In this document: piece by piece, positions 54,829-60,263 of the stretch
How the letters are laid out: every line of letters starts with the position of its first letter
Numbering within the stretch: position 1 is the first letter of the stretch
Assembly (NCBI GenBank): GCA_947453965.1
Contig: CANGIQ010000016.1
Span: forward strand, 1 to 60,263
Source: Comamonadaceae bacterium
GTDB taxonomy: Bacteria > Pseudomonadota > Gammaproteobacteria > Burkholderiales > Burkholderiaceae_C
DNA: 60,263 nucleotides
Direction: 5' to 3'
The notes under the pieces: generated by a model
Database searches by the model: none
Seen by the model: the letters and a program-made list of their open reading frames with translations, nothing else
Told to the model about the DNA's origin: nothing
Translations under genes and position numbers: made by a program

Positions 54829-55097
54829 GCTGACACCTCCACACACGAAAGACACTTTGGGAAAAAGCGCTCAAAGGGTGGGCGCCCTTTAGCGAGCCAA
54901 AGCTCTGTTTCGGCTACGTCCACCGCTAGGGATGCAGAGCTGGCTTTGACAGTGATGATGAAGGGGGCATGGTTGTACTCGAACTCGACGCGCCACCGGC
55001 GGTCAGGGTTGAGTGCTTTGTAAAGTACTGAATTCATGTCCACGTCCACGCGACTGCGTGGGTGTACTTGTGTGGGGGCGATGCTGCGGGTGTTCAT
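54825..55097 (-). CDS. Small phage protein (90 residues)
   Basis: MNTRSIAPTQVHPRSRVDVDMNSVLYKALNPDRRWRVEFEYNHAPFIITVKASSASLAVDVAETELWL has alternating strands and a helix; soluble. The ATG at 55097 overlaps the upstream stop by four bases, which decides this start over an ATG three codons earlier. No family recognised. Confidence 0.65.
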   Translation of the reverse strand: MNTRSIAPTQVHPRSRVDVDMNSVLYKALNPDRRWRVEFEYNHAPFIITVKASSASLAVDVAETELWLAKGRPPFERFFPKCLSCVEVSA

Positions 55098-55234
55098 GAT
55101 GCGCACCCATTGGTAATTTTTAAGATATCAAGAATAAAAATTCCCAGAAAAATGAAAGCAAGAAAACAAGTCGCCACCATAGAAATGATCACAACGACCT
55201 TTTCTTCACCGCACAGTCCATCAAGAAATTTCAT
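55094..55234 (-). CDS. Small phage membrane protein (46 residues)
   Basis: Start ATG 55234 with AAGGGGG six bases upstream. A short polar start (MKFLDGLCGEEK) is followed by a long hydrophobic helix VVVIISMVATCFLAFIFLGIFIL and a short tail. ATGA overlaps at both ends. Function unknown. Confidence 0.62.
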   Translation of the reverse strand: MKFLDGLCGEEKVVVIISMVATCFLAFIFLGIFILDILKITNGCAS

Positions 55235-55683
55235 GCTGCACCCCCTTGGGTAGACTGAGGTTTTTCAACTACAGAGGAACCGCCATGATTGATAACGACC
55301 CCAGCAATCCCGCCCCCACTAGCCAACCCGCAGGTGATTTGGCTGTAGCTGCCACGCAAATTGCTACGGCTGTATGCCACTATGTAAACACTCAAAATGA
55401 GATTCATAAACGCGAACAAATCGCTGTTATGCGAAGGCTTGATATGGAAGCGTCCTCCATTCAGTCTGTAAGCATCACAAGCCGCGCAATGCAAATCATC
55501 AGCGTAGTAATCCTTGGCTCTGTACTTTGGTTTGCGATTGATACCAAAGACACGCCACTCATTCATCAAATACTGTCTGTATTTGGAGGCGTAGCGATAG
55601 GTGGATGGTTCAAAAAATAAATTGCTAAGGGCAAGCCCCACGGCAAAGAAAAAAACCAACTGAATTAATTCATTCATGGTCAT
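55231..55683 (-). CDS. First gene of the leftward phage operon (membrane-anchored, unknown)
   Basis: 150 residues. ATG 55683 has GGAGG seven bases upstream, and the stop overlaps the next start by ATGA, both typical of this operon. NELIQLVFFFAVGLALSNLFF is a membrane segment, followed by a Tyr/Arg-rich region and a Gly-rich end. A plus-strand frame (55285-55620) lies codon-on-codon opposite; its valines are almost all GTA, which is unlike the neighbours and suggests that the minus strand is the coding one. Tyr here is mostly TAC. Confidence 0.55.
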   Translation of the reverse strand: MTMNELIQLVFFFAVGLALSNLFFEPSTYRYASKYRQYLMNEWRVFGINRKPKYRAKDYYADDLHCAACDAYRLNGGRFHIKPSHNSDLFAFMNLILSVYIVAYSRSNLRGSYSQITCGLASGGGIAGVVINHGGSSVVEKPQSTQGGAA

Positions 55684-55784
55684 GGTGGTCCTCCGCGCCG
55701 CTGCCCTTTAGGGTGACTGCCCCACCTCGAAATGAGGGAAGGACCAACGACGCCGCAAATTGAGTGTTTGGGGCAGTCGGGCGG

Positions 55785-55874
55785 AAGATATCACGGAATC
55801 TCCGTATTAGTCAATAGTCACCGTTATTACGGACAGAATTCAGTATTGACGTACGGAGTCAATGGGATATGCTT
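55785..55874. promoter_or_regulatory. Lysogeny switch: divergent promoters with four repressor half-sites
   Basis: Leftward promoter: TTGACT (-35, complement of 55809-55814), 18-base spacer, TATCTT (-10, complement of 55785-55790). Rightward promoter: TTGACG (55846-55851), 16-base spacer, TATGCT (55868-55873). Half-sites of YACGGA occur at 55792-55797, 55801-55806 (inverted), 55828-55833 and 55852-55857; the first two form the palindrome ACGGA-N3-TCCGT inside the leftward spacer and the last lies in the rightward spacer. This is the layout of a CI/Cro-type operator region. Confidence 0.72.
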
Positions 55875-55902
55875 CGGGCATCACTCAGGAAGGACCACCA
55901 CC

Positions 55903-56193
55903 ATGAAAGCATCTGCTTGGATTGATCGCGTCAAAACAGCCAAGGGCTGGGAATCAGACTATCGCGCCGCAAAAGAACTTGGATTCAGCCCTAACACAAT
56001 CAGTAGCTATCGTAGGGGCAAGAGCATTACGTTCGATGAAAACTCAGCGGTGAAAGTCGCTGACATATTGGGTATTGACCCCATCGTCGTTTTAGCTGAC
56101 CAAGCGATGGAACATGCCAAATCAGAGCCCGCAAAAAAGGCTTGGGCCACTGCCCTTGAGAAGCTCGGCGCGAGTCAGCTGTATATTATGTAA
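55903..56193 (+). CDS. Phage repressor, helix-turn-helix (truncated by integration)
   Basis: 96 residues from ATG 55903 behind AGGAAGGA. WIDRVKTAKGWESDYRAAKELGFSPNTISSYRRGKSITFDENSAVKVADILGIDP is a Cro/CI-like helix-turn-helix; a helical C-terminal part follows (VVLADQAMEHAKSEPAKKAWATALEKLG). The last codons (CTG TAT ATT ATG TAA) lie in the right dif-like site, so the stop belongs to host DNA. Joining the prophage ends would replace it with 33 more codons, read from 45562 to 45660, ending FVAS and stopping at 45661-45663. Confidence 0.82.
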   Translation: MKASAWIDRVKTAKGWESDYRAAKELGFSPNTISSYRRGKSITFDENSAVKVADILGIDPIVVLADQAMEHAKSEPAKKAWATALEKLGASQLYIM

Positions 56194-56196
56194 AGT
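56169..56196 (+). other. dif-like XerCD site, right prophage junction (attR)
   Basis: XerC-side arm CGCGAGTCAGC (56169-56179), centre TGTATA (56180-56185), XerD-side arm TTATGTAAAGT (56186-56196). The centre and first six bases of the right arm are identical to attL. The right arm, with its in-frame TAA, would be host sequence. The left arm is coding sequence of the repressor and does not look like a canonical XerC site, as is usual for phages that use Xer. Confidence 0.78.
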
Positions 56197-56201
56197 TAAC
56201 A

Positions 56202-56235
56202 ATCGGTTCAATCAATCACCTAGATGAGAACCGAT
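56202..56235. repeat. Inverted repeat upstream of feoA
   Basis: ATCGGTTC (56202-56209) and GAACCGAT (56228-56235) are perfect 8-base complements with an 18-base loop, in host sequence just past attR. It may be an operator or a remnant of the terminus region. No Fur-box-like sequence is obvious between it and feoA. Confidence 0.5.
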
Positions 56236-56285
56236 CTCGTTTAAAATTACTACCCGTTACATCTCTTCTTTGACTTGGTATCTAC

Positions 56286-56534
56286 ATGAATCTCGCCGAG
56301 GCTCCACTCAACACCGCTTGGCGTATTCTGAAGGTTCAACCCCCGCAAGAACAAAGCGATTTGACGCAGCAACTCGAAGAGATTGGCTTTTTGCCTGGCG
56401 AGTTGGTGTCTGTGCTCACGCATGGCTATCCTGGTCACGACCCTTTGGTCGTACGTGTAGGCCTTTCCACCTTCGCTTTACGACGTGCTGAGGCCCAGGC
56501 CATCCAGCTGCAAGAGAAAGCCCCGCATGCGTGA
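56286..56534 (+). CDS. feoA: Ferrous iron transport protein A
   Basis: 82-residue SH3-like cytosolic protein that assists FeoB. ILKVQPPQEQSDLTQQLEEIGFLPGELVSVL and PLVVRVGLSTFALRRAEAQAI are typical of FeoA. It overlaps feoB by eight bases. Confidence 0.9.
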   Translation: MNLAEAPLNTAWRILKVQPPQEQSDLTQQLEEIGFLPGELVSVLTHGYPGHDPLVVRVGLSTFALRRAEAQAIQLQEKAPHA

Positions 56535-58422
56535 AGCAAAGATTCATCTTCACCCTTCAGGCCCCTTGGTGGCCTTGGTGGGCAATCCCAACTGCGGTAA
56601 AACCGCCCTGTTCAATTTACTCACCGGCAGCCACCAAAAAGTCGCGAATTACGCTGGCGTGACGGTCGAGCGCAAAGAAGGCAAAGTCATCCAGCCCAAT
56701 GGCAAGCACCTGCGTTTGTTGGATTTGCCTGGCACCTACAGCTTGTACCCACGTTCCCAAGACGAGCGCGTGACCTGCAACGTGCTCATGGGTCAAGCCG
56801 AAGGCGAAAAGCGCCCTGACGTGGTGGTTTGTGTGGTGGACGCCACCAATTTGCGCCGTAATTTGCGCTTGGTGTTGGCCGTCAAACGACTGGGGCTACC
56901 CACAGTCTTGGTGCTGAACATGTCTGATGTGGCCGAGCGACGTGGCCTGAACATTGACCCCCAGCAACTGTCTGCCGAATTGGGCCTGCCCGTGGTGACC
57001 AGCGTGGGCGTGAAAACAGGTGGCGATGAGGCCTTGCGCGCATGGCTGGCACAAGAGCCGTGGCGTCAAGCAACTGCCACGGCTGCAAGCGAATTTGCAC
57101 CCAGCAATGAGTCAAGCCAAACCGCGGCCGATCACCAAGTGGTGCAAGGTATTTTGCAGCGCATGGGCTTGGACCAGCTGGTGCCTGACCCCTTGAGTGA
57201 CCGCTTAGACCGCGTTTTGCTGCACCCCGTGCTGGGGCAGTTGATCTTGGTGCTGGTGCTGTTTTTGGTTTTCCAGGCTGTCTTTAGCTGGGCTGAAGCG
57301 CCGATGGAAGCCATCAAGTCCATGACCGAATGGAGCGCAGACCAGGCCCGTGCTTGGTTGCCCAACACCTGGTGGCAAAGCCTGTTGGTCGATGGCGTGA
57401 TTGCGGGTGCGGGCGGCGTGGTGGTGTTTTTGCCGCAAATTTTGATTTTGTTTTTCTTTATCTTGATTCTGGAAGAGTCGGGCTACCTGCCCCGTGCGGC
57501 GTTCTTGCTCGATCGCATCATGGGTTCGGTGGGCTTGTCTGGGCGCTCTTTCATCCCTTTGTTGTCGAGTTTTGCCTGCGCCATTCCCGGCATCATGGCC
57601 ACCCGCACAATTGCCAACACGCGGGACCGCATGGTCACGATTTTGATCGCGCCCTTGATGACCTGCTCCGCCCGTCTGCCGGTCTATACCCTGTTGATCT
57701 CCGCGTTTATTCCCGCAGTGCGCGTCTACGGCTTGGAGCTCCAAGGCTTGGTGTTGTTGGCGCTTTACATCGCCGGCATTGTGGGTGCCATGGGTGTGGC
57801 TTGGTGCTTGAAGGTCATGACGCAGGCTGGGCGACAGGTGCGTCCTTTGATGATGGAGCTGCCCAGCTACCACCTGCCCACGGTGCGCAACGTGGCCATT
57901 GGCCTGTGGCAAAGGGTGCAGATTTTCATGCGCCGTGTGGGCGGCATTATTTTGATCTTGACCATCGCGCTGTGGTTTTTGGCCAGTTTCCCAACCCCCC
58001 CAGAAGGCGCCACCCAAGCCGCGATTGAATACAGCTTTGCCGGCTGGTTGGGCCATGCCCTTGCCGTGGTATTTGAGCCGATTGGCTTTAACTGGCAAAT
58101 CAGCCTGGCCCTGGTACCTGGCATGGCTGCGCGTGAAGTGGCGGTGAGCGCTTTGGGCACGGTGTATGCGCTGTCGTCCACCGGCGACAACACCTCTGAA
58201 CTCTTGGCGCCCATCATTGCCCATGCTTGGAGCACGGCAACCGCCCTGTCCTTGCTGGCGTGGTTTGTATTTGCACCGCAATGCCTGTCGACCATTGCCG
58301 CCATCAAGCGCGAAACCGGTGGCTGGACCATGCCCCTTGTGGCATTGACCTACCTCTTCGCCCTCGCCTATGTGGCCGCATTCATTACCTACCGCATCGC
58401 CGTGTGGGCTGGCTTGGGCTGA
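56527..58422 (+). CDS. feoB: Ferrous iron transporter FeoB
   Basis: 631-residue inner-membrane Fe(II) importer. The N-terminal G domain has G1 GNPNCGKTALFNLLTG, G3 LDLPGTYSL and G4 NMSD; the membrane part has the two Gate domains (SGRSFIPLLSSFACAIPGIMATR with the conserved Cys). Somewhat shorter than E. coli FeoB (773), as in many betaproteobacteria. I use ATG 56527, inside the end of feoA. No feoC follows. Confidence 0.95.
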   Translation: MREAKIHLHPSGPLVALVGNPNCGKTALFNLLTGSHQKVANYAGVTVERKEGKVIQPNGKHLRLLDLPGTYSLYPRSQDERVTCNVLMGQAEGEKRPDVVVCVVDATNLRRNLRLVLAVKRLGLPTVLVLNMSDVAERRGLNIDPQQLSAELGLPVVTSVGVKTGGDEALRAWLAQEPWRQATATAASEFAPSNESSQTAADHQVVQGILQRMGLDQLVPDPLSDRLDRVLLHPVLGQLILVLVLFLVFQAVFSWAEAPMEAIKSMTEWSADQARAWLPNTWWQSLLVDGVIAGAGGVVVFLPQILILFFFILILEESGYLPRAAFLLDRIMGSVGLSGRSFIPLLSSFACAIPGIMATRTIANTRDRMVTILIAPLMTCSARLPVYTLLISAFIPAVRVYGLELQGLVLLALYIAGIVGAMGVAWCLKVMTQAGRQVRPLMMELPSYHLPTVRNVAIGLWQRVQIFMRRVGGIILILTIALWFLASFPTPPEGATQAAIEYSFAGWLGHALAVVFEPIGFNWQISLALVPGMAAREVAVSALGTVYALSSTGDNTSELLAPIIAHAWSTATALSLLAWFVFAPQCLSTIAAIKRETGGWTMPLVALTYLFALAYVAAFITYRIAVWAGLG

Positions 58423-59085
58423 TCACTCGCCGTTTTGTTGAATTTCCCAGGACTCAATGAAAGCGCGCAAATAAAACGCACTTTGCGCATGGCCAGCCGT
58501 TAGAGCCAAGTCTAGGGCTGATGCATGGGCTTGATTTCTGAGCGTGGGATCGGCCCCCTCCTCCAACAACAACTTCACCGCCAAAGGCGGTGCGTAGTAC
58601 GCCGCCATCATCAGTGGTGTGGTGCCGTTAGGCGACTCGGCATCGATGTAAGCATTGTTTTCCAACAGCAAACGCATCATGGCGGTATGGCCTTTGGTGG
58701 CTGCGTAATGCAGCGGCGCCCAGCCTTTGCGGTTGACTTCCGCACCCCGCTCAATCAGCTTGTTGGCCAACTCCAGTTGGTTGCCGATGGCCGCCAGCAT
58801 CAGCGGTGTTTCACCCGCTTCGTTGACACACTCAACCTGGGTTTGGGCCTGGCTGGCCAAGTACATGGCAGACTTGATCGACCCCGATTTGATCGCCAAG
58901 ATCAGCGCAGGCACGCCCTTTTCGTTGGGCGTGTTGGGGTCAAAGCCACGCAGCACCAGCTTATGAATGTCTTCTGGGCGGTCGAAATGAATGGCCTTGA
59001 AAAAGTCATCATAAGAGCCTGCGATGGATAAAGAATATCCAATAAAAACATATAGATAAATAAAATACTTAAAGTAATTTTTCAT
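58423..59085 (-). CDS. Secreted ankyrin-repeat protein
   Basis: 220 residues with a signal peptide (FIYLYVFIGYSLSIAG) and about five ankyrin repeats, e.g. GETPLMLAAIGNQLELANKLIERGAEVN and APLHYAATKGHTAMMRLLLENNAYI. Likely a periplasmic protein-interaction module. Its stop abuts the stop of feoB; its start overlaps the tatD stop by ATGA. Confidence 0.88.
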   Translation of the reverse strand: MKNYFKYFIYLYVFIGYSLSIAGSYDDFFKAIHFDRPEDIHKLVLRGFDPNTPNEKGVPALILAIKSGSIKSAMYLASQAQTQVECVNEAGETPLMLAAIGNQLELANKLIERGAEVNRKGWAPLHYAATKGHTAMMRLLLENNAYIDAESPNGTTPLMMAAYYAPPLAVKLLLEEGADPTLRNQAHASALDLALTAGHAQSAFYLRAFIESWEIQQNGE

Positions 59086-59876
59086 CTTAAGACAGCACTG
59101 AAAAGTTGGTCAAAATTGCGACTGGTGGCCTCAGCCACGGCCTCAACCGTCATGCCTTTGATATCCGCAATTTGCTGCGCTACAAACGGCACATATGACG
59201 GATTGTTGGTTTTGCCGCGATGCGGCACGGGCGCCAAATAGGGGCTGTCGGTCTCGATCAAGATGCGGTCCATGGGCACAAAACTCGCCACATCGCGCAG
59301 ATCTTGGGCGTTTTTGAAGGTCAAGATGCCCGAAAACGAGATGTACAGGCCCAAATCCAAGCCTGCGCGCGCCACCTCGGCGGTTTCGGTGAAGCAATGG
59401 AACACACCGCCTGCACTGCCCGCTGAGCCGTCTTCGCCCTGCTCTTTCAAGATCGCCACCGTGTCGGCCGATGAGCTGCGGGTATGGATGACCAAGGGCA
59501 GCTTGGTTTGCTGCGCCGCCTGAATGTGCACGCGAAAACGGTTGCGTTGCCATTCCATGTCAGCGACTGTGCGCTCGCCCAAACGGAAATAGTCCAGCCC
59601 GGTTTCGCCAATGCCCACCACTTTGGGCAGCTTGGCGCGCGTGAGCAAATCGTCCAAGGTCGGCTCTTGCACATCGTCGTTGTCCGGATGCACGCCAACC
59701 GTGGCCCAAAAATTGTCGAACTGCGTGGCCAGGCCATGTACTTCGTGAAAACGCTCTAAGCTGGTGCTGATCACCAAGGCCCGGCTGACCTGGGCTTTGG
59801 CCATGTCATCGCGAATGGTGAGGATGTTGTCAGCCAGCTCTGGAAAGTTCAGGTGGCAGTGTGAATCGGTGAACAT
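59082..59876 (-). CDS. tatD: TatD-family hydrolase/DNase
   Basis: 264 residues, metal-dependent TIM barrel: FTDSHCHLNFPEL at the start (His ligands), GIGETGLDYFR with the Glu near residue 95, VIHTRSS near 133, and VFHCFTETAEVA; ETDSPYLAPVPHRGKTNNPSYV is the C-terminal signature. It follows holB by 16 bases, a common neighbourhood. Confidence 0.95.
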   Translation of the reverse strand: MFTDSHCHLNFPELADNILTIRDDMAKAQVSRALVISTSLERFHEVHGLATQFDNFWATVGVHPDNDDVQEPTLDDLLTRAKLPKVVGIGETGLDYFRLGERTVADMEWQRNRFRVHIQAAQQTKLPLVIHTRSSSADTVAILKEQGEDGSAGSAGGVFHCFTETAEVARAGLDLGLYISFSGILTFKNAQDLRDVASFVPMDRILIETDSPYLAPVPHRGKTNNPSYVPFVAQQIADIKGMTVEAVAEATSRNFDQLFSAVLR

Positions 59877-59892
59877 GAAGCAATCTTAAAAA

Positions 59893-60263
59893 TCAATCTT
59901 TGGCCCGCAAAGCCGTTTGGGCCCTGGCGACCAAGGCCTCAAACATCAGGCCCGGGTTGTACGGGTGCTCGGAGGTGCGCGCGCCCTGCATCAGGTCTTT
60001 GGACCATTGGGTGAGCGATGCGATGGTGCCCGCTGCGGGCAGGTCTTGCGCCGCAAAAAAGCGGGGTTGCGCGCCTGTACGCACGGCCAACAGGTCGTGA
60101 CACAGCTTTTGCAGCATGGCAATGGCTTGCGATGGCGTGGCGTCAGACACCGCGCCCACATCGCCACGCAACACGGCTTTGGGCAAGCTGGCCCAATGTG
60201 CGGCTTTGAGACCGTTCTGGGCCAAAGCCAGCGCATCTTCAGGGCGGCCGCCTGCGGCGCGCA
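59893..60263 (-). CDS. holB: DNA polymerase III subunit delta' (C-terminal part, start off window)
   Basis: The frame is open to the end of the window and ends at 59893; about 122 C-terminal residues are visible. GGRPEDALALAQNG at the edge and AIAMLQKLCHDLLAVRTGAQPRFF are typical of the clamp-loader delta' C-terminal collar domain. The catalytic-like AAA+ part lies outside. Neighbouring tatD supports the call. Confidence 0.85.
   Translation of the reverse strand, partial: RAAGGRPEDALALAQNGLKAAHWASLPKAVLRGDVGAVSDATPSQAIAMLQKLCHDLLAVRTGAQPRFFAAQDLPAAGTIASLTQWSKDLMQGARTSEHPYNPGLMFEALVARAQTALRAKD

Larger units (their letters stand above)
45551..56179. mobile_element. PM2-like (corticovirus-like) prophage integrated at dif
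   Basis: About 10.6 kb between two dif-like sites. The core TGTATATTATGT is repeated exactly at both ends, and AAGTT follows after one differing base. Apart from the repressor and a small gene that joins it in the circle, all genes point left and many overlap by ATGA. There is no integrase, terminase, portal or tail-tube gene. Instead there are a packaging ATPase, a beta-rich capsid candidate, about ten small membrane proteins, a membrane-anchored lysozyme, a receptor-binding protein, a zinc ribbon and a repressor. Size and content are those of tailless, membrane-containing double-jelly-roll phages such as PM2 (about 10 kb). Base composition is more A/T rich than the host. The assignment is by architecture; a structure or profile search would decide it. 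Confidence 0.8.

Noticed and set aside
55285..55620. Plus-strand frame of 112 codons with AGAGGA ribosome site and two membrane segments
   Set aside because: It lies codon-on-codon opposite the better supported minus-strand gene; nearly all its valines are GTA, unlike neighbouring genes, and no promoter is seen. Kept only as a finding.
45551..56179. Filamentous phage (Inovirus) as explanation of the dif-located element
   Set aside because: Use of dif and a P-loop ATPase would fit, but the ATPase lacks the membrane anchor of Zot, and there are a lysozyme, a large beta-rich protein and no major-coat or adsorption proteins typical of filamentous phages.
45551..56179. Remnant of a tailed prophage, suggested by lambda-R-like lysozyme and collar protein
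   Set aside because: No terminase, portal, tube, tape-measure or baseplate gene exists and the genes are compact and intact with ATGA overlaps, so this is a complete small phage, not a remnant.

Overview
The window looks like the chromosome of a freshwater betaproteobacterium of the Comamonadaceae type (Limnohabitans/Rhodoferax-like). This rests on protein flavour, moderate-to-high GC with TTG and CAA favoured for Leu and Gln, an Entner-Doudoroff sugar cluster, a Bug-type binding protein and a second short IF-1. It is an inference from memory of families; no database was searched.

Left part (1-28 kb), sugar uptake and central carbon metabolism. A partial short-chain dehydrogenase is followed by a glucose/mannose ABC transporter (gtsABCD), a convergent TctD/TctE-like two-component system and ppc. 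A leftward operon hexR-zwf-pgl-edd-eda-pgi-glk then encodes the whole route from glucose to pyruvate plus glyceraldehyde-3-phosphate. HexR-like operators lie in front of hexR. Between glk and ppc sit two long hairpins with a shared loop and different, internally paired stems. A small toxin-antitoxin pair separates this from a fructose/ribose-type system: a ROK repressor and FucU-like mutarotase face frcBCA plus a PfkB kinase. murI and a short-form gnd follow.

Middle part (26.8-45.5 kb). A leftward aromatic-catabolism cluster (Bug binding protein, MarR regulator, FAD monooxygenase, DUF2783, fumarylacetoacetase) has twin MarR-like palindromes at its head. Housekeeping genes follow: ygiQ, a ParE/RHH toxin-antitoxin pair, smpB, ratA-rnfH, guaB, guaA, a second IF-1, a PaiB-like protein, a tadA gene with an extra degenerate hydrolase-like domain, a methyltransferase, ldcA and an aldehyde dehydrogenase.

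Prophage (about 45,551-56,179, 10.6 kb). A compact, largely leftward gene set is flanked by two dif-like XerCD sites and has no integrase of its own. It encodes a short FtsK/HerA-type packaging ATPase, a beta-rich 281-residue candidate double-jelly-roll capsid protein, many small membrane proteins, a lambda-R-like membrane-anchored transglycosylase, a collar-domain receptor protein, a zinc ribbon, a candidate theta origin, VapBC-like cargo and a lambda-style repressor switch. Size and content fit a PM2-like (corticovirus-like) tailless membrane phage. The attachment site lies inside the 3' end of the repressor gene. Rebuilding the excised circle in silico extends the repressor from 96 to 129 residues and makes it overlap the next gene by ATGA, so integration appears to truncate the repressor and split its operon.

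Right end (56.2-60.3 kb). Host genes resume with feoAB, a secreted ankyrin-repeat protein, tatD and the 3' part of holB. I saw no rRNA, tRNA, CRISPR array or insertion sequence.
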